64,000 nt of DNA, from the NCBI GenBank assembly GCA_963700105.1, contig CAVOWL010000004.1, positions 1,054,001-1,118,000 of the forward strand, given 5' to 3'. The notes beneath the pieces were generated by a model that saw only the letters and a list, made by a program, of their open reading frames with translations, was not told the DNA's origin and ran no database searches. Source of the stretch: CAVUWL01 sp963700105 (GTDB taxonomy: Bacteria; Actinomycetota; Thermoleophilia; Solirubrobacterales; 70-9). Shown piece by piece: positions 43,989 to 52,553 of this stretch. A program made the translations under genes and the position numbers. Position 1 is the first letter of the stretch. The number at the start of each line of letters is the position of its first letter.

Positions 43989-45149
43989 TCAGTTGAGGCG
44001 CTCGACGATCATCGCCTTGCCCTGCCCTCCGGCCACGCACATTGTCTCCAGGCCGACCTGGTGATCATCTGTCTCCATCACGTTGAGCAGGGTTCCCATG
44101 ATCCGCGCACCGGTCATCCCGAAGGGATGACCCAAGGCGATCGCGCCACCGTGGGTGTTGAGCTTGTCGATCGTGATCCCGCACTGGTCCATGATCGGGA
44201 TCACCTGCGCCGCGAAGGCCTCATTCAGCTCGACCGCGTCAACGTCCTCGATGGTCATCGCGGCGCGTTCCAGCACCTTCTTGATTGCACCGATCGGGGC
44301 AACCCCCATGTACTCGGGCTCATTGCCCCAGGTTGCGGCGGTCACGATCCGCGCTCGTGGCGTCAGGCCCAGCTCGCTGGCCTTGGTATCGCTCATCAGG
44401 AGCACCGCGGCGGCACCGTCGTTGAGCGGGCAGGAGTTGCCAGCGGTCACCCCTCCGCCACCGAAAGCCTCAGGCAGTTCGGAGAGCTTCTCCAGAGTGG
44501 AGGAGGCGCGGGGGCCGTCGTCGCGGGAGACCTCGGTGCCATCGGGGAGGCTGACCGGAACGATCTCGCGATCAAAAAAGCCGTCCTCTTGCGATTTGAC
44601 CGCCAATTCCTGGGAGCGCTGGGCGAACTTATCCATGTCGGCCCGGCTCACCTCGTATTTCTCGGCGACGTTGACCGCCGTCTTGCCCATTTCGATGTAG
44701 GCGTCAGGCTGCCCATCTTTGCCCTGCAGGTTCTCGTTTTGATCGGCGGCTCCAGCCGGCTCTGTGCGCTCGTTATAGCGGCTCACCCACTCGACCCCGG
44801 CGGCGATGTAAACATCGCCCTCGCCGGCCTTGATTGCGTTACCGGCGTGGCGGATCGCATCGAGGCTGGAGGAGCAGTAGCGAGAGATCGTCACCCCGTT
44901 GACGGTCTGGGGCAGCTTCTCTGAGAGCAGCGAGATGATTCGGCCGATGTTGAATGCCTGCAGCCCCTGCGGCATGCCGCATCCGCAAAAGACATCCTCG
45001 ACCAGAGCTGGATCGACCTCGGAATTGCGCTCGAGCAGTCGATCGACGACGTAGGCACCCATCTCGTCGGGGCGAAGCTGGGCGAGCGAGCCCTTGAAGG
45101 CGCGTCCGATCGGGGTGCGCACGGTGTCGACTATCACTGCTTCGGGCAT
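43989..45149 (-). CDS. Acetyl-CoA acyltransferase (thiolase)
   Basis: 386 residues from the ATG at 45149, which has AAGGAG 9 bp upstream; the longer frame lacks conservation. Thiolase catalytic residues: Cys in ISRYCSSSLDAIRHAG, His in GGAIALGHPFGMTGAR, and the second Cys in MCVAGGQGKAMIVE. The N-terminal EAVIVDTVRTPIGRAFKGSL is typical. It cleaves 3-ketoacyl-CoA (or condenses acetyl-CoA) and lies 30 bp upstream of the interrupted enoyl-CoA hydratase on the same strand, forming a beta-oxidation-type operon with the thioesterase. Confidence 0.93.
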   Translation of the reverse strand: MPEAVIVDTVRTPIGRAFKGSLAQLRPDEMGAYVVDRLLERNSEVDPALVEDVFCGCGMPQGLQAFNIGRIISLLSEKLPQTVNGVTISRYCSSSLDAIRHAGNAIKAGEGDVYIAAGVEWVSRYNERTEPAGAADQNENLQGKDGQPDAYIEMGKTAVNVAEKYEVSRADMDKFAQRSQELAVKSQEDGFFDREIVPVSLPDGTEVSRDDGPRASSTLEKLSELPEAFGGGGVTAGNSCPLNDGAAAVLLMSDTKASELGLTPRARIVTAATWGNEPEYMGVAPIGAIKKVLERAAMTIEDVDAVELNEAFAAQVIPIMDQCGITIDKLNTHGGAIALGHPFGMTGARIMGTLLNVMETDDHQVGLETMCVAGGQGKAMIVERLN

Positions 45150-45241
45150 GCGTTGTTTCTCCTTGGAGCTTGGGGGTCCGAAACTGCGCCGCAGCGTAGT
45201 TGACGCTGGTCCCGATCGGCTTTCTCGACTAAGTTTGGTCG

Positions 45242-45595
45242 ATGTCACTTGACGGGCTCAGGGCCTGGATCGGGGAGCTGGAGCGCAAGTTCGGCGCCCG
45301 CACTCGGATCGGCTTGGTCTTGGTGGCGATCTCGATCGGCGGCGCCGGAGCGGCGATCTACCTGGCCCTCGACGTCGCCGAAAAGAGCGCCACCAAGAAC
45401 GAAGTTCGCCAGCTTCAAACCCAACCATCTCAGCTCGGGGGCAGCTCGACCCTAGGCGGCGATCTGGAAAGCCGCGTGGCGACCGCGACGGCCGAAGCGG
45501 CGAGGGCAAAGACCGAAATTGCCAAACTGCAGCTCGAGGTCAAAACGCTGCAGACAGAGGTGAGCGGACAGGCTGGCGGCGGCTCCAAGAAGTGA
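45242..45595 (+). CDS. Small membrane-anchored coiled-coil protein
   Basis: 117 residues. One membrane helix (residues about 22-43, IGLVLVAISIGGAGAAIYLAL), then a coiled coil (RVATATAEAARAKTEIAKLQLEVKTLQTEV, residues about 77-107) and a Gly/Lys tail. No enzyme motif. It is divergent from the thiolase gene (92 bp). Function unknown; similar small anchored coiled coils are common in actinobacteria. Confidence 0.65.
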   Translation: MSLDGLRAWIGELERKFGARTRIGLVLVAISIGGAGAAIYLALDVAEKSATKNEVRQLQTQPSQLGGSSTLGGDLESRVATATAEAARAKTEIAKLQLEVKTLQTEVSGQAGGGSKK

Positions 45596-45719
45596 GCGCT
45601 TGTGCTTAAACGCACGTAAACCATCGCCAGCGTCCCCCTGCTGCGTTACATTCGCCGCAATCCACCTCGCGAGCAACCGCGAGCTTTGCCGCGAAGCGGC
45701 AGCGAAAGGAGGCCCCCTC

Positions 45720-45863
45720 ATGCCCGAGGGCTACTGCGTCAAAGAGCGCAAGAAGGTCGATATCAAAGACGCAAAACAGGTGACCATGAAAAACGGTCGC
45801 CCGGCGATCCAGGGTGTGTGCCCCGACTGCGGCACGAAGATCTTCAAGATCGGCAAACTCTAG
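45720..45863 (+). CDS. DUF5679-type small zinc-ribbon-like protein
   Basis: 47 residues from the ATG at 45720, with AAAGGAGG 8 bp upstream. The core DAKQVTMKNGRPAIQGVCPDCGTKIFKIGK is the DUF5679 signature. The C-terminal CxxC is present, but the N-terminal pair, usually YCVKC, reads YCVKE, so one of the four expected zinc ligands is missing. Function of the family is unknown. A strong GC hairpin follows 26 bp after the stop. Confidence 0.85.
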   Translation: MPEGYCVKERKKVDIKDAKQVTMKNGRPAIQGVCPDCGTKIFKIGKL

Positions 45864-45888
45864 GAGCCGGTCCCTGAAGCTGTCGCCT

Positions 45889-45917
45889 CCCGGCGCCGGC
45901 GCCAAGCCGGCGCCGGG
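45889..45917 (+). terminator. GC-rich 12-bp hairpin after the DUF5679 gene
   Basis: CCCGGCGCCGGC (45889-45900) and GCCGGCGCCGGG (45906-45917) are perfect complements with loop GCCAA. No U-tract follows. Position 26 bp after a stop supports a terminator, of the U-less type seen elsewhere in this window. Confidence 0.65.
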
Positions 45918-46010
45918 ATCGTCGCCCGCCGGCGAGCGGAATGAACCCCGGAGCGGCGCCGTCCGTATCCCAGCTGCCGTGAATCCCCCCGCGGAGCCGA
46001 GATCGAGCCG

Positions 46011-46526
46011 ATGGCGCCAGCTGCGCTGAGCGATGAGCGAGACGTGGCAGAGGCATATGCCGCCCACGCGGGGGAGCTCTACGGCTTCGCGATGCGCTCG
46101 CTTTCAGACTCCGGCCTGGCCGAGGAGGCGGTGCAGGAGACCTTCCTGCGCGCCTGGCGGGCGGGGGAGCGCTTTGACCCTGGGATCGCCTCGCTTCGAA
46201 CCTGGTTATTTGCGATCTTGCGAAACGTCGTGATCGACCTCGGCCGAGCCCGCTCCGCCCGCCCGGCGCTGGGGGATCTGAGCCCCGATCAGGCCGCCTC
46301 GGTGGAGCCGATCGATCAGGCCCTTTTGGCCTGGCAGCTGGAGGAGGCGATGCGAAGGATCGGGGACTCCCACCGCCAGGTCTTGGTCGAGACCTACTAC
46401 CGGGGCCGCCCCTACGCGGAGCTGGCCCGGGAGCTGGGGGTGGCGGAGGGGACGATCAAGAGCCGCGTCTACTACGGGCTGCGGGCGCTTCGGATCGCCC
46501 TGGAGGAGATGGGCTATGAGGACTGA
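46011..46526 (+). CDS. ECF-family RNA polymerase sigma factor
   Basis: 171 residues. Region 2: LYGFAMRSLSDSGLAEEAVQETFLRAWR (span) with the conserved D/E-A-E-x-x-x-Q-E-T-F-L; region 4: HRQVLVETYYRGRPYAELARELGVAEGTIKSRVYYGLRALR (span). A short linker and no extra C-terminal domain place it with SigK/L-type ECF factors. The last 11 bp overlap the anti-sigma gene, so the two are co-translated. Confidence 0.92.
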   Translation: MAPAALSDERDVAEAYAAHAGELYGFAMRSLSDSGLAEEAVQETFLRAWRAGERFDPGIASLRTWLFAILRNVVIDLGRARSARPALGDLSPDQAASVEPIDQALLAWQLEEAMRRIGDSHRQVLVETYYRGRPYAELARELGVAEGTIKSRVYYGLRALRIALEEMGYED

Positions 46527-47196
46527 GAGCTGTCGAGCCTTCCGGGAGAGCCTCGGCGCCTACGCCCTCGGCCAGCTCAAGGAGGCCGAGCGGATCGCCC
46601 TTGAGGCCCACCTTGAGGGCTGTGGGGAGTGCCGCGGGGAGGCCGACTCGCTGCTTGGGATCGCCGCCATTTTGCCCGCGGCCGATCCGCAGCACTTCGG
46701 GCCCCCACCGGCGCCCCCACCGGCGCTTGGGGCCCAGATCGCCGCCCGCATCGAGGCCGAGAGGCAAGGCCGGCGCCGCGCTGATCGGCGCCGCTTTCGG
46801 GCCCTGCTGGGCGCTGGGATCACCACCGCCGCCGCTGTGGGCGCGGCGGTGATCATCTTGGCGCTGGGCGGTGGCGGCGGCGGCGGACCCCAGCAGGAGG
46901 TCGTCTTTGGCTCGCTGCCGCCGGGGGTAAAGATCAGCGCCTCGCTTTCCCCACGCGCCTTTGGCACCGAGATCGAGATGTATGTGAGCGGGATCCGCTC
47001 GGGCACCCTTTGCCGCGTCTTTTTGCGCGGCCCCGGCGCCCGGCGCGTCTCGGCGGGGACCTTTCGCTACCGCTACGGCGCTGACTCTGAGGCCCAGCTC
47101 AGCTCCGCCCTTGATCTCTCCCAGACCAAGGCGGTGGGGGTGCGGGCCGGGGGGCACACCTACGTGGAGGCGCTTCGGGGCGCGGTTGGGGCTTAG
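46516..47196 (+). CDS. Zinc-finger (ZAS) anti-sigma factor
   Basis: 226 residues. N-terminal anti-sigma zinc site: HLEGCGECRGE gives H-x3-C-x2-C, with an upstream Cys in ESCRAFRESLGAYALGQL. A membrane helix follows (residues about 96-116, LLGAGITTAAAVGAAVIILAL) and an extracytoplasmic domain (residues 130-226, VVFGSLPPGVKISASLSP; YVSGIRSGTLCRVFLRG). It would hold the ECF factor at the membrane until a surface signal releases it. Convergent, 4-bp overlap with plsC. Confidence 0.9.
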   Translation: MRTESCRAFRESLGAYALGQLKEAERIALEAHLEGCGECRGEADSLLGIAAILPAADPQHFGPPPAPPPALGAQIAARIEAERQGRRRADRRRFRALLGAGITTAAAVGAAVIILALGGGGGGGPQQEVVFGSLPPGVKISASLSPRAFGTEIEMYVSGIRSGTLCRVFLRGPGARRVSAGTFRYRYGADSEAQLSSALDLSQTKAVGVRAGGHTYVEALRGAVGA

Positions 47197-47867
47197 GGGT
47201 GGGAGGGGCCGCTCTGGCCCGGCTCAGACGGCGACTTAAGAGCGCTCCGCCCGGTTGCAACCGGTGGCACGAGGGCGCGAATCTCGGCGAGCAGTCTCGC
47301 CGATAGCTCACCCGGCTCCTCCCCGGAGCGGGGCTGCCCGCCGGCCGGTAAGAAAAAACGCAACCGCACCTGGGAGAGGCGTGGAAAGCGCACCAACCCG
47401 GCCGTGCCCTCAATCGCAACCAAGACCAACTTTGCCTCGGGGACCTCTAGGGCGAGGCGCCCAACACCGCTTCGGGCCCGCAGCACCCGCCCACGCGAGC
47501 GCGTCCCTTCGGGGAACACTCCGATGCAGGAGCCGGCTTTAAGCTCCTCAATCGCCCGCGCCAATGCCCCCGCGTCACCGGCGCCCCGCTCAATTGGGAT
47601 CTGACCCATTCCGTTTAGCACCGGGGCCAGTCCTCGCACCTCCCAGAGCGTCGATTTTGCCAGCGCTCTGACCTGGCGACGCCGGATCGCTGCAATCCCG
47701 ACCATGATCGGATCCCAGTGGCTGTCGTGGTTTCCAATCAAGAGGACCGGACCCTCTTCGGGCAGCGACTCCAAACCCTCAACCCGAAGCCGACCCCAGG
47801 CGGCGACCGGTCGACAGACCGCCATTGCAACCCTGTACATGCGGCTCGGCTCTTCCACGGGCAGCAT
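47193..47867 (-). CDS. 1-acyl-glycerol-3-phosphate acyltransferase (PlsC-like)
   Basis: 224 residues. The four acyltransferase blocks are visible: NHDSHWDP (the NHx4D motif), MGQIPIERG, GVFPEGTRSR, and VLVAIEGTAGL. It adds an acyl chain to lysophosphatidic acid or a related acceptor at the membrane. The N-terminus has a short amphipathic or membrane-associated segment. It is monocistronic as far as can be seen. Confidence 0.87.
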   Translation of the reverse strand: MLPVEEPSRMYRVAMAVCRPVAAWGRLRVEGLESLPEEGPVLLIGNHDSHWDPIMVGIAAIRRRQVRALAKSTLWEVRGLAPVLNGMGQIPIERGAGDAGALARAIEELKAGSCIGVFPEGTRSRGRVLRARSGVGRLALEVPEAKLVLVAIEGTAGLVRFPRLSQVRLRFFLPAGGQPRSGEEPGELSARLLAEIRALVPPVATGRSALKSPSEPGQSGPSHP

Positions 47868-48382
47868 TTCTACTTGACCGCGGGCTCGAGCGAGTCTTCG
47901 AAAGCCAGGTCCTCGCTGAAAAGCTAGGACGAGAAGCGTCGCCTTTGCCCTGCGCGGGGAGAATGACTAAACCTTTGACCGGTCGACCAGCTGGGATTAG
48001 GCCAAGGCCCGCCGATCACCCCAGCGATTTACCACCTAGCCCAGGACTCCCCCGCGGGGGCCTCGGGCCCTTGATCTTGAGAGCTCAGCTTCGACCTGCA
48101 GCCTCGGCGCCGCTGCCCGGAGCCTCACCTGGAGGGGCATCGCAGCTTTCTTGGCCGCCGCCACCCACCTGCCGAGTTCAGGCGGACGCTAGGTGACATT
48201 CCTCACATAGCTACCCCGACCCCTGGATCGCCTCGCTGACTGGAGATAACGTGGACCTGGATTCTGCATGCGGACGTGGACCTGGATTCTGCCGGCGGAC
48301 CGTCTCAGGGTCGCTCAGAGCGGAGAGCCCCGCCGGTTGAGGGGCAAGCGGTCACCGAGCTCAGCGGCAATAGCACATTTTC
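47868..48382. other. Intergenic region upstream of the PAS gene
   Basis: 515 bp between divergent plsC and PAS genes. No convincing gene. The right half contains a 19-bp direct repeat (48249-48267, 48274-48292) and an AT-richer stretch just before the PAS gene. Confidence 0.45.
48249..48292 (+). repeat. Two 19-bp direct repeats at 25-bp spacing
   Basis: ACGTGGACCTGGATTCTGC occurs at 48249-48267 and 48274-48292, exact over 19 bases with a 25-bp period. It lies about 90-130 bp upstream of the PAS gene and could be a regulator-binding pair or a small tandem duplication. Confidence 0.6.
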
Positions 48383-48820
48383 TTGAAAACCAAGCAACCA
48401 TCTAAGGTGTCATCCGTGTCGCAGAAGCCGCTCGAGCTGATCCTCGCTCGCAACCTGATGTCGGCGCTCTCGACACCGGCCTTCTTGGTCGATCAGGGCG
48501 GCGTCTTGGTCTTCTACAACGAGGCGGCGGGAATGCTGCTCGGCAAGCGCTTTGAAGAGCTCGGCACGGTGGGCCCTCAGGAGTGGGGCTCGCTCTTTGG
48601 CCCGTTCGATGAGAACGGAGAGCCGATTCCCTATGACGAGCTACCGCTGGTCGTCGCCGTCCGAAACGGCCGCCCCGCTCACGCCAATTTTGAGATCAGC
48701 TCAGCCGACGGCGCCCGCCACTCAGTCGAGGCCTCGGCCTTCCCGATACTCACTCCGCACGGCTCACGTGGTGCAATCGCGGTCTTTTGGCCGGTCTCCT
48801 CAAACGGTAGCGAGCCCTGA
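48383..48820 (+). CDS. Stand-alone PAS-domain protein
   Basis: 145 residues from the TTG at 48383; GTG codons at 48407 and 48416 (AAGG upstream) are equally plausible and would remove only unstructured residues. One PAS fold: LMSALSTPAFLVDQGGVLVFYNEAAGMLLGKRFEEL (span), EWGSLFGPFDENGEPIP, then the beta strands HSVEASAFPILTP and GAIAVFW. No output domain. The MBL-fold gene starts 1 bp after the stop, so it may be the sensor partner. Confidence 0.82.
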   Translation: MKTKQPSKVSSVSQKPLELILARNLMSALSTPAFLVDQGGVLVFYNEAAGMLLGKRFEELGTVGPQEWGSLFGPFDENGEPIPYDELPLVVAVRNGRPAHANFEISSADGARHSVEASAFPILTPHGSRGAIAVFWPVSSNGSEP

Positions 48821-48821
48821 G

Positions 48822-49700
48822 ATGCAGATCAAGCTCTGGGGGACCCGCGGATCGATCCCCTCACCGGGACCGGAGACGGTCCGCTACGGCGGCAATACCT
48901 CCTGCGTCGGGGTGACACTCTCTGACGGCTCACTGCTGGCACTTGACGCGGGAACCGGAATCCGCAGCCTAGGACTCGCTCTGGCCGAGAATCCGGCTCG
49001 CCTCAACATCCTCCTCACCCATCTTCATCTCGACCACATCCAAGGCCTGGTCTTTTTCGCTCCCGCCTTTTGCCCACAAACCGAGATCGTGATCTGGGGA
49101 CCCGCCTCACCGGAGGCCTCGCTGCGCGATCGCATCGCCCGCTATATCTCAGCCCCGCTCTCCCCGGTCGAGGTTCGAGAGCTGCCATGCGATGTCTCCT
49201 TTCGACACTGCCCTGAGAGCGAGTGGGAGATCGGTTCGGCACGGATCAGAGCCGCCTCGGTTGCCCACCGCGGCCCCACTCTGGGATATCGGATCGATGA
49301 CGGTGGCACCTCGCTCACCTACATCCCCGACCATGAGCCGGCGCTGGGGGCCGATCTCGACCAGCTCGAGGAGGACTGGATTTCGGGTTTTGCCCTGGCA
49401 CGGGAGACCTCCCTGCTGATCCACGACGGCCAATACGCCGATAGCGAGTACCCCAACCACCTCGGCTGGGGGCACTCCTCCCTGACCCACGCACTTTCAT
49501 TTGCCCGCCGTAGCGCTGCCAAGCGAACGGTGCTCTTTCACCACGATCCGCTGCATTCTGATGACTTCCTCGACGATCTCGGTCGCGAGGCGGCCTTGCG
49601 CTGGATCGAGCTCGGTGGCGATCAGGGATCACTTGAGCTCGGTTGCGAGCGGGCCGAGTACGACCTCGCCCTGGCTGCGCCCAGCGTAGCCCTTGGCTGA
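48822..49700 (+). CDS. MBL-fold metal-dependent hydrolase (phosphodiesterase-like)
   Basis: 292 residues from the ATG at 48822; the upstream frame overlaps the PAS gene. Metal-binding motif THLHLDHIQGL (HxHxDH), then SVAHRGPTLGYRI and LLIHDGQYADSEY, with HLGWGHSSLTHALSFA. The start KLWGTRGSIPSPGPETVRYGGNTSC (span) is shared with cyclic-nucleotide-phosphodiesterase-like MBL proteins found in two-component or PAS contexts. The substrate is unknown. Confidence 0.87.
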   Translation: MQIKLWGTRGSIPSPGPETVRYGGNTSCVGVTLSDGSLLALDAGTGIRSLGLALAENPARLNILLTHLHLDHIQGLVFFAPAFCPQTEIVIWGPASPEASLRDRIARYISAPLSPVEVRELPCDVSFRHCPESEWEIGSARIRAASVAHRGPTLGYRIDDGGTSLTYIPDHEPALGADLDQLEEDWISGFALARETSLLIHDGQYADSEYPNHLGWGHSSLTHALSFARRSAAKRTVLFHHDPLHSDDFLDDLGREAALRWIELGGDQGSLELGCERAEYDLALAAPSVALG

Positions 49701-49729
49701 GGCCGCCCGCCCTATACGCTGGCTGGTCA

Positions 49730-50341
49730 ATGTCGCCGTCTGCTGGGATTGAGGCCGCCGCCGAGCGCTCGCAGCTACTCCGCGACGCTCTGACCCTGGC
49801 CAGCGAGGCCCACGCCGGCCAGATCCGAAACGGCAGCGGCGGGATGCCCTACCTGGACCATCCGATCGCCGTCGCCGAACTACTTGCAAGCAATGGCTAC
49901 GGTGAGGTGGTGCTCGCCGCTGCTCTGCTTCACGATGTGGTCGAGGAGAGCGATACCCCGATCGAGGATATTCGCGCCCGCTTCGGCGAGCCGGTCGCCA
50001 CCCTGGTCGCCGCGCTCACCGACCCCGAACAGATCGAGCCCTATCAGCAACGAAAGGACGCCCACCGCACCCAGGTGTCCGAAGCTGGGCCCGATGCGCT
50101 GGCGATATATGCCGGCGATAAGCTGGCAAACATTCGCGCCCTGCGCCGCGTCTATGCCAGCGAGGGCGAGACGGTCGGTGATCAGCTTAAGGCGCCGCTC
50201 GACATCAAGGTGGCGGTCTGGGGAGCCGATCTGGAGCTGCTCGCGCGCACGACCCCTGAGCTTCCCTTTCTAACCGAACTGGAGGCCCAGCTGGCGGGGC
50301 TGCGGGCCGATCGCCGTGGTGCTCGAGCGAACGCACCCTAG
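49730..50341 (+). CDS. Single-domain HD (p)ppGpp-hydrolase-like protein
   Basis: 203 residues from the ATG at 49730. RelA/SpoT HD-domain pattern: HAGQIRNGSGGMPYLDHPIAVAELL (span), AALLHDVVEES (metal HD), GDKLANIRALRRV. There is no synthetase, TGS or ACT domain, so it resembles small alarmone hydrolases of the MESH1 type. Start 29 bp after the MBL gene suggests co-transcription. Activity on (p)ppGpp is inferred from family. Confidence 0.85.
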   Translation: MSPSAGIEAAAERSQLLRDALTLASEAHAGQIRNGSGGMPYLDHPIAVAELLASNGYGEVVLAAALLHDVVEESDTPIEDIRARFGEPVATLVAALTDPEQIEPYQQRKDAHRTQVSEAGPDALAIYAGDKLANIRALRRVYASEGETVGDQLKAPLDIKVAVWGADLELLARTTPELPFLTELEAQLAGLRADRRGARANAP

Positions 50342-50797
50342 CTCGCTGCTGCAGGGACAACAGGTACCAAAGCGTCGCAAACATACAGACAGCCGTCGCG
50401 GTGGTGATAACGGTGAGCGCGCTGCCAAAGAGGACGTTTGTGATCAGCATGATCGCGCCGCTCATCGCCAGCGCCAAGAAGCCGAGCCCGGTAATCGCAA
50501 ATCGGTTGGCGAGACGGATCATCTGCTGCTTTTGCTGAGGTGAAAGGTGAGCCGGTGATAGACACTCGGCGCGATCAGAAACGCCACGGAGATCGCCGTG
50601 CACAGCAGGGTCGCGAAGTAGACCCGCTTCTCGAATGGGGTGACCTCGGAGAAGTGCTGCTGAAATGGAACCGCGAGCAAAAAGGCGAGGAGAACCTGGA
50701 CTCCGGGGAGCGCCACTCGTAGCTCCTGAACAGCTCACCAAGGTTGCGATCGAGCCGCGCCTCTTCACTCTCCTTCTTCCCGAAGGGCGCTGCTCGA
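50339..50797 (-). pseudogene. DUF6328-family membrane protein with two frameshifts
   Basis: Reading the minus strand in pieces gives a recognisable DUF6328 protein: (1) KKESEEARLDRNLGEL, (2) QELRVALPGVQVLLAFLLAV...FEKRVYFATLLCTAI...YHRLTFHLSK, (3) KQQMIRLANRFAITGLGF...LITNVLFGSAL. Pieces 1/2 change frame near 50725-50736 and pieces 2/3 near 50523-50543, each explained by one missing base. At the second junction the stop of piece 2 and an ATG of piece 3 overlap as ATGA, so coupled translation of a split protein is formally possible. Four membrane helices would be expected. The first 10-15 codons are not resolved. Confidence 0.8.
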
Positions 50798-51284
50798 CCA
50801 TGCGCTCACCATGCGCGAAGCGAGAATGGCGCCGGTGTCCTTTAGCCGCGGCCCACCGGCCAAACCGCCCGCTCTGAAAATCATCCACTCCGAGCCTCCG
50901 GCGCCCCTCAGCCGGGCTGCCCCCTCCCAGGCAAACCGAGAGTCGCGCCGTTGGCGAGTGTTGCTGGGCGCCGCTTGGCCAATGCAGAAGACAAGCCACC
51001 GGAAAAGTCCTCGCCGGTCGCCTGCACACCGACCCGGCTCTTTGCAAATCGGGCCGGTCGCCATTTCTGCTCCCCATCCGTTCGGGGCAAAGCAATTTAG
51101 CGCAGCCGTCTTTCGCCTCGACGCCCAGAGTAGATAGACCCACCTCCCTTTCTCCGCGAACCCCTTGCGCCGGCCCAGCCTGACACAGCAGCGCCAACTG
51201 GAGCGTCCTCGGCTGGGAAACTCGGCCGATCGGGGCCGCCGACATAGATGGCATGTGCAGTGCGCCATCCGAAGCCAATTTGTA
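50798..51284. other. Gene-poor stretch before IS110 remnant
   Basis: About 490 bp without a convincing gene on either strand. The right part is probably the left flank of the IS110 element. Open frames here lack family similarity or ribosome binding sites. Confidence 0.4.
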
Positions 51285-52236
51285 GGGACCTCCTCAGCTC
51301 ATGCGCGACATTGGTCCGCGCAGGCCTATAAACCGTGGAGCTTGAGGAGGCCCCAAGAAGTGACGATCGGAATGGGACTTGACCAGCACCGAGCGCAGAT
51401 CACCGCCGATTGGATCGACACCGACACCGGGGAGCTGTCGCGATCTCGCATCGCCCCCGCAGATCGGGAAGGGGTGCGCCGTTTTCTGGATCGGTTCGCC
51501 GACAGGAGCTCGAAGTAGCCCTGGAGGCGACTACGGGCTGGCGCTTCGTGGTCGAGGAGCTGCGCCGCAGAGGCGCTGAGGTGCACCTGGCCGAGCCGGC
51601 CGAGCCGGCAGCACGGCGGGGCACCAAGAAGCGGGCAAAGAGTGACCGCGCCGACGCCCGCCACCTGCGGGAGCTGTTGATGACGGACCGCGTGCCGGAG
51701 TCCTGGATCCCGCCTTCCCACATCCTCGACCTGCGCTCGCGCTTCCCGCGCCGGCCCGTGAGCAAATCACGGTCGGCCTGGCGATGGTCGATGCGCTGGA
51801 CGCCCAACTCGGGCCGCTTGACGGCGAGCTTCGCGCCTACGCACGGCGCCAGCCCGGTTGCAGGGCACCGATGGGCCACTGCGGGATCGGCCAGCTGACC
51901 TCGGTCACGATCCTCGCCGAGCTCGGCGACGCCTGCCGCTTCTCCTCCTCGCGGGAGGCCGTCCGCTACGCCGGGATGGACATCACGGTGCACCAATCCG
52001 ATGCCCGCCGGGCGCCGGGGAAGCTGTCGCGGCAGGGACCACCGGCGCTTCGCTGGGCGCTCTTTGAGGCAGCCCAGTGCGCGCGGCGCCCCGGTTCCCC
52101 CGACCACGGCTACTACCAGGAAGCGGCGGCGCGGCTGGGGGGCAACCGCGCCTGCCTGGCGGTGGCGCGCAAGCTGTTGAAGCGCAGCTTCCACACGCTT
52201 CGAGAGCTCGGCGAGGAGGCGCTTCAACCCGCGTGA
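51285..52236 (+). mobile_element. Decayed IS110-family element
   Basis: The recombinase remnant (51360-52236) is preceded by an inverted repeat, GGGACCTCCTCAGCTC (51285-51300) against GAGCTTGAGGAGGCCCC (51338-51354), in the position where IS110 elements have their long non-coding end with guide (bridge) RNA. The outer limits cannot be fixed, as IS110 elements lack terminal inverted repeats. Confidence 0.6.
51360..52236 (+). pseudogene. IS110-family recombinase, frameshifted and internally deleted
   Basis: GTG start at 51360 behind GAGGAGG. Piece 1: GLDQHRAQITADWIDTDTGE with the first DEDD acid. A frameshift near 51506 leads to piece 2: ELEVALEATTGWRFVVEELRR...KKRAKSDRADARHLRELL...PPSHILDLRSR. 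There the middle part (about 45 residues in intact relatives) is missing, near 51745-51765. Piece 3, in another frame: AMVDALDAQLGPLDGELRAYARRQPGC, IGQLTSVTILAELGD, VRYAGMDITVHQS, KLSRQGPPALRWALFEAA, the Transposase_20 domain with its serine region. Non-functional. Confidence 0.88.
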
Positions 52237-52553
52237 GGCCATCGTGCACGCCAAGCCCTTCGTCACACCGATGCGCCGCGGCCCGCTCCCGTCACGATCC
52301 TGCCGCCACGAAGACATGGACGGCCTCCATAGACAGAGCGGCCGCAACGCTTCCCCCAGCGGGATCACCCCATCTACCATCATGTCGCCGGCCCGGAGCC
52401 AACCCGGGTCGTGGACCGAGATAAGGCTGGGCGTCCGCGTGCACAATTCCTGCCTCACCCACCACCCGAACGGACCACCGATGCGATCACCTTTTCCACT
52501 CAACCTGGACCTCGCGCTTGACCGCGGGTTCCTGCACAGATAAGGATCGGCGG
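52237..52553. other. Intergenic, right flank of IS110 remnant
   Basis: 317 bp without a convincing gene. Probably includes the right non-coding end of the IS110 remnant and the promoter of the nucleoside phosphorylase gene. Confidence 0.4.

Noticed and set aside
50765..51268. Minus-strand open frame upstream of the DUF6328 remnant
   Set aside because: Arg/Gly/Trp-rich without family features; only its last codons may belong to the DUF6328 start.
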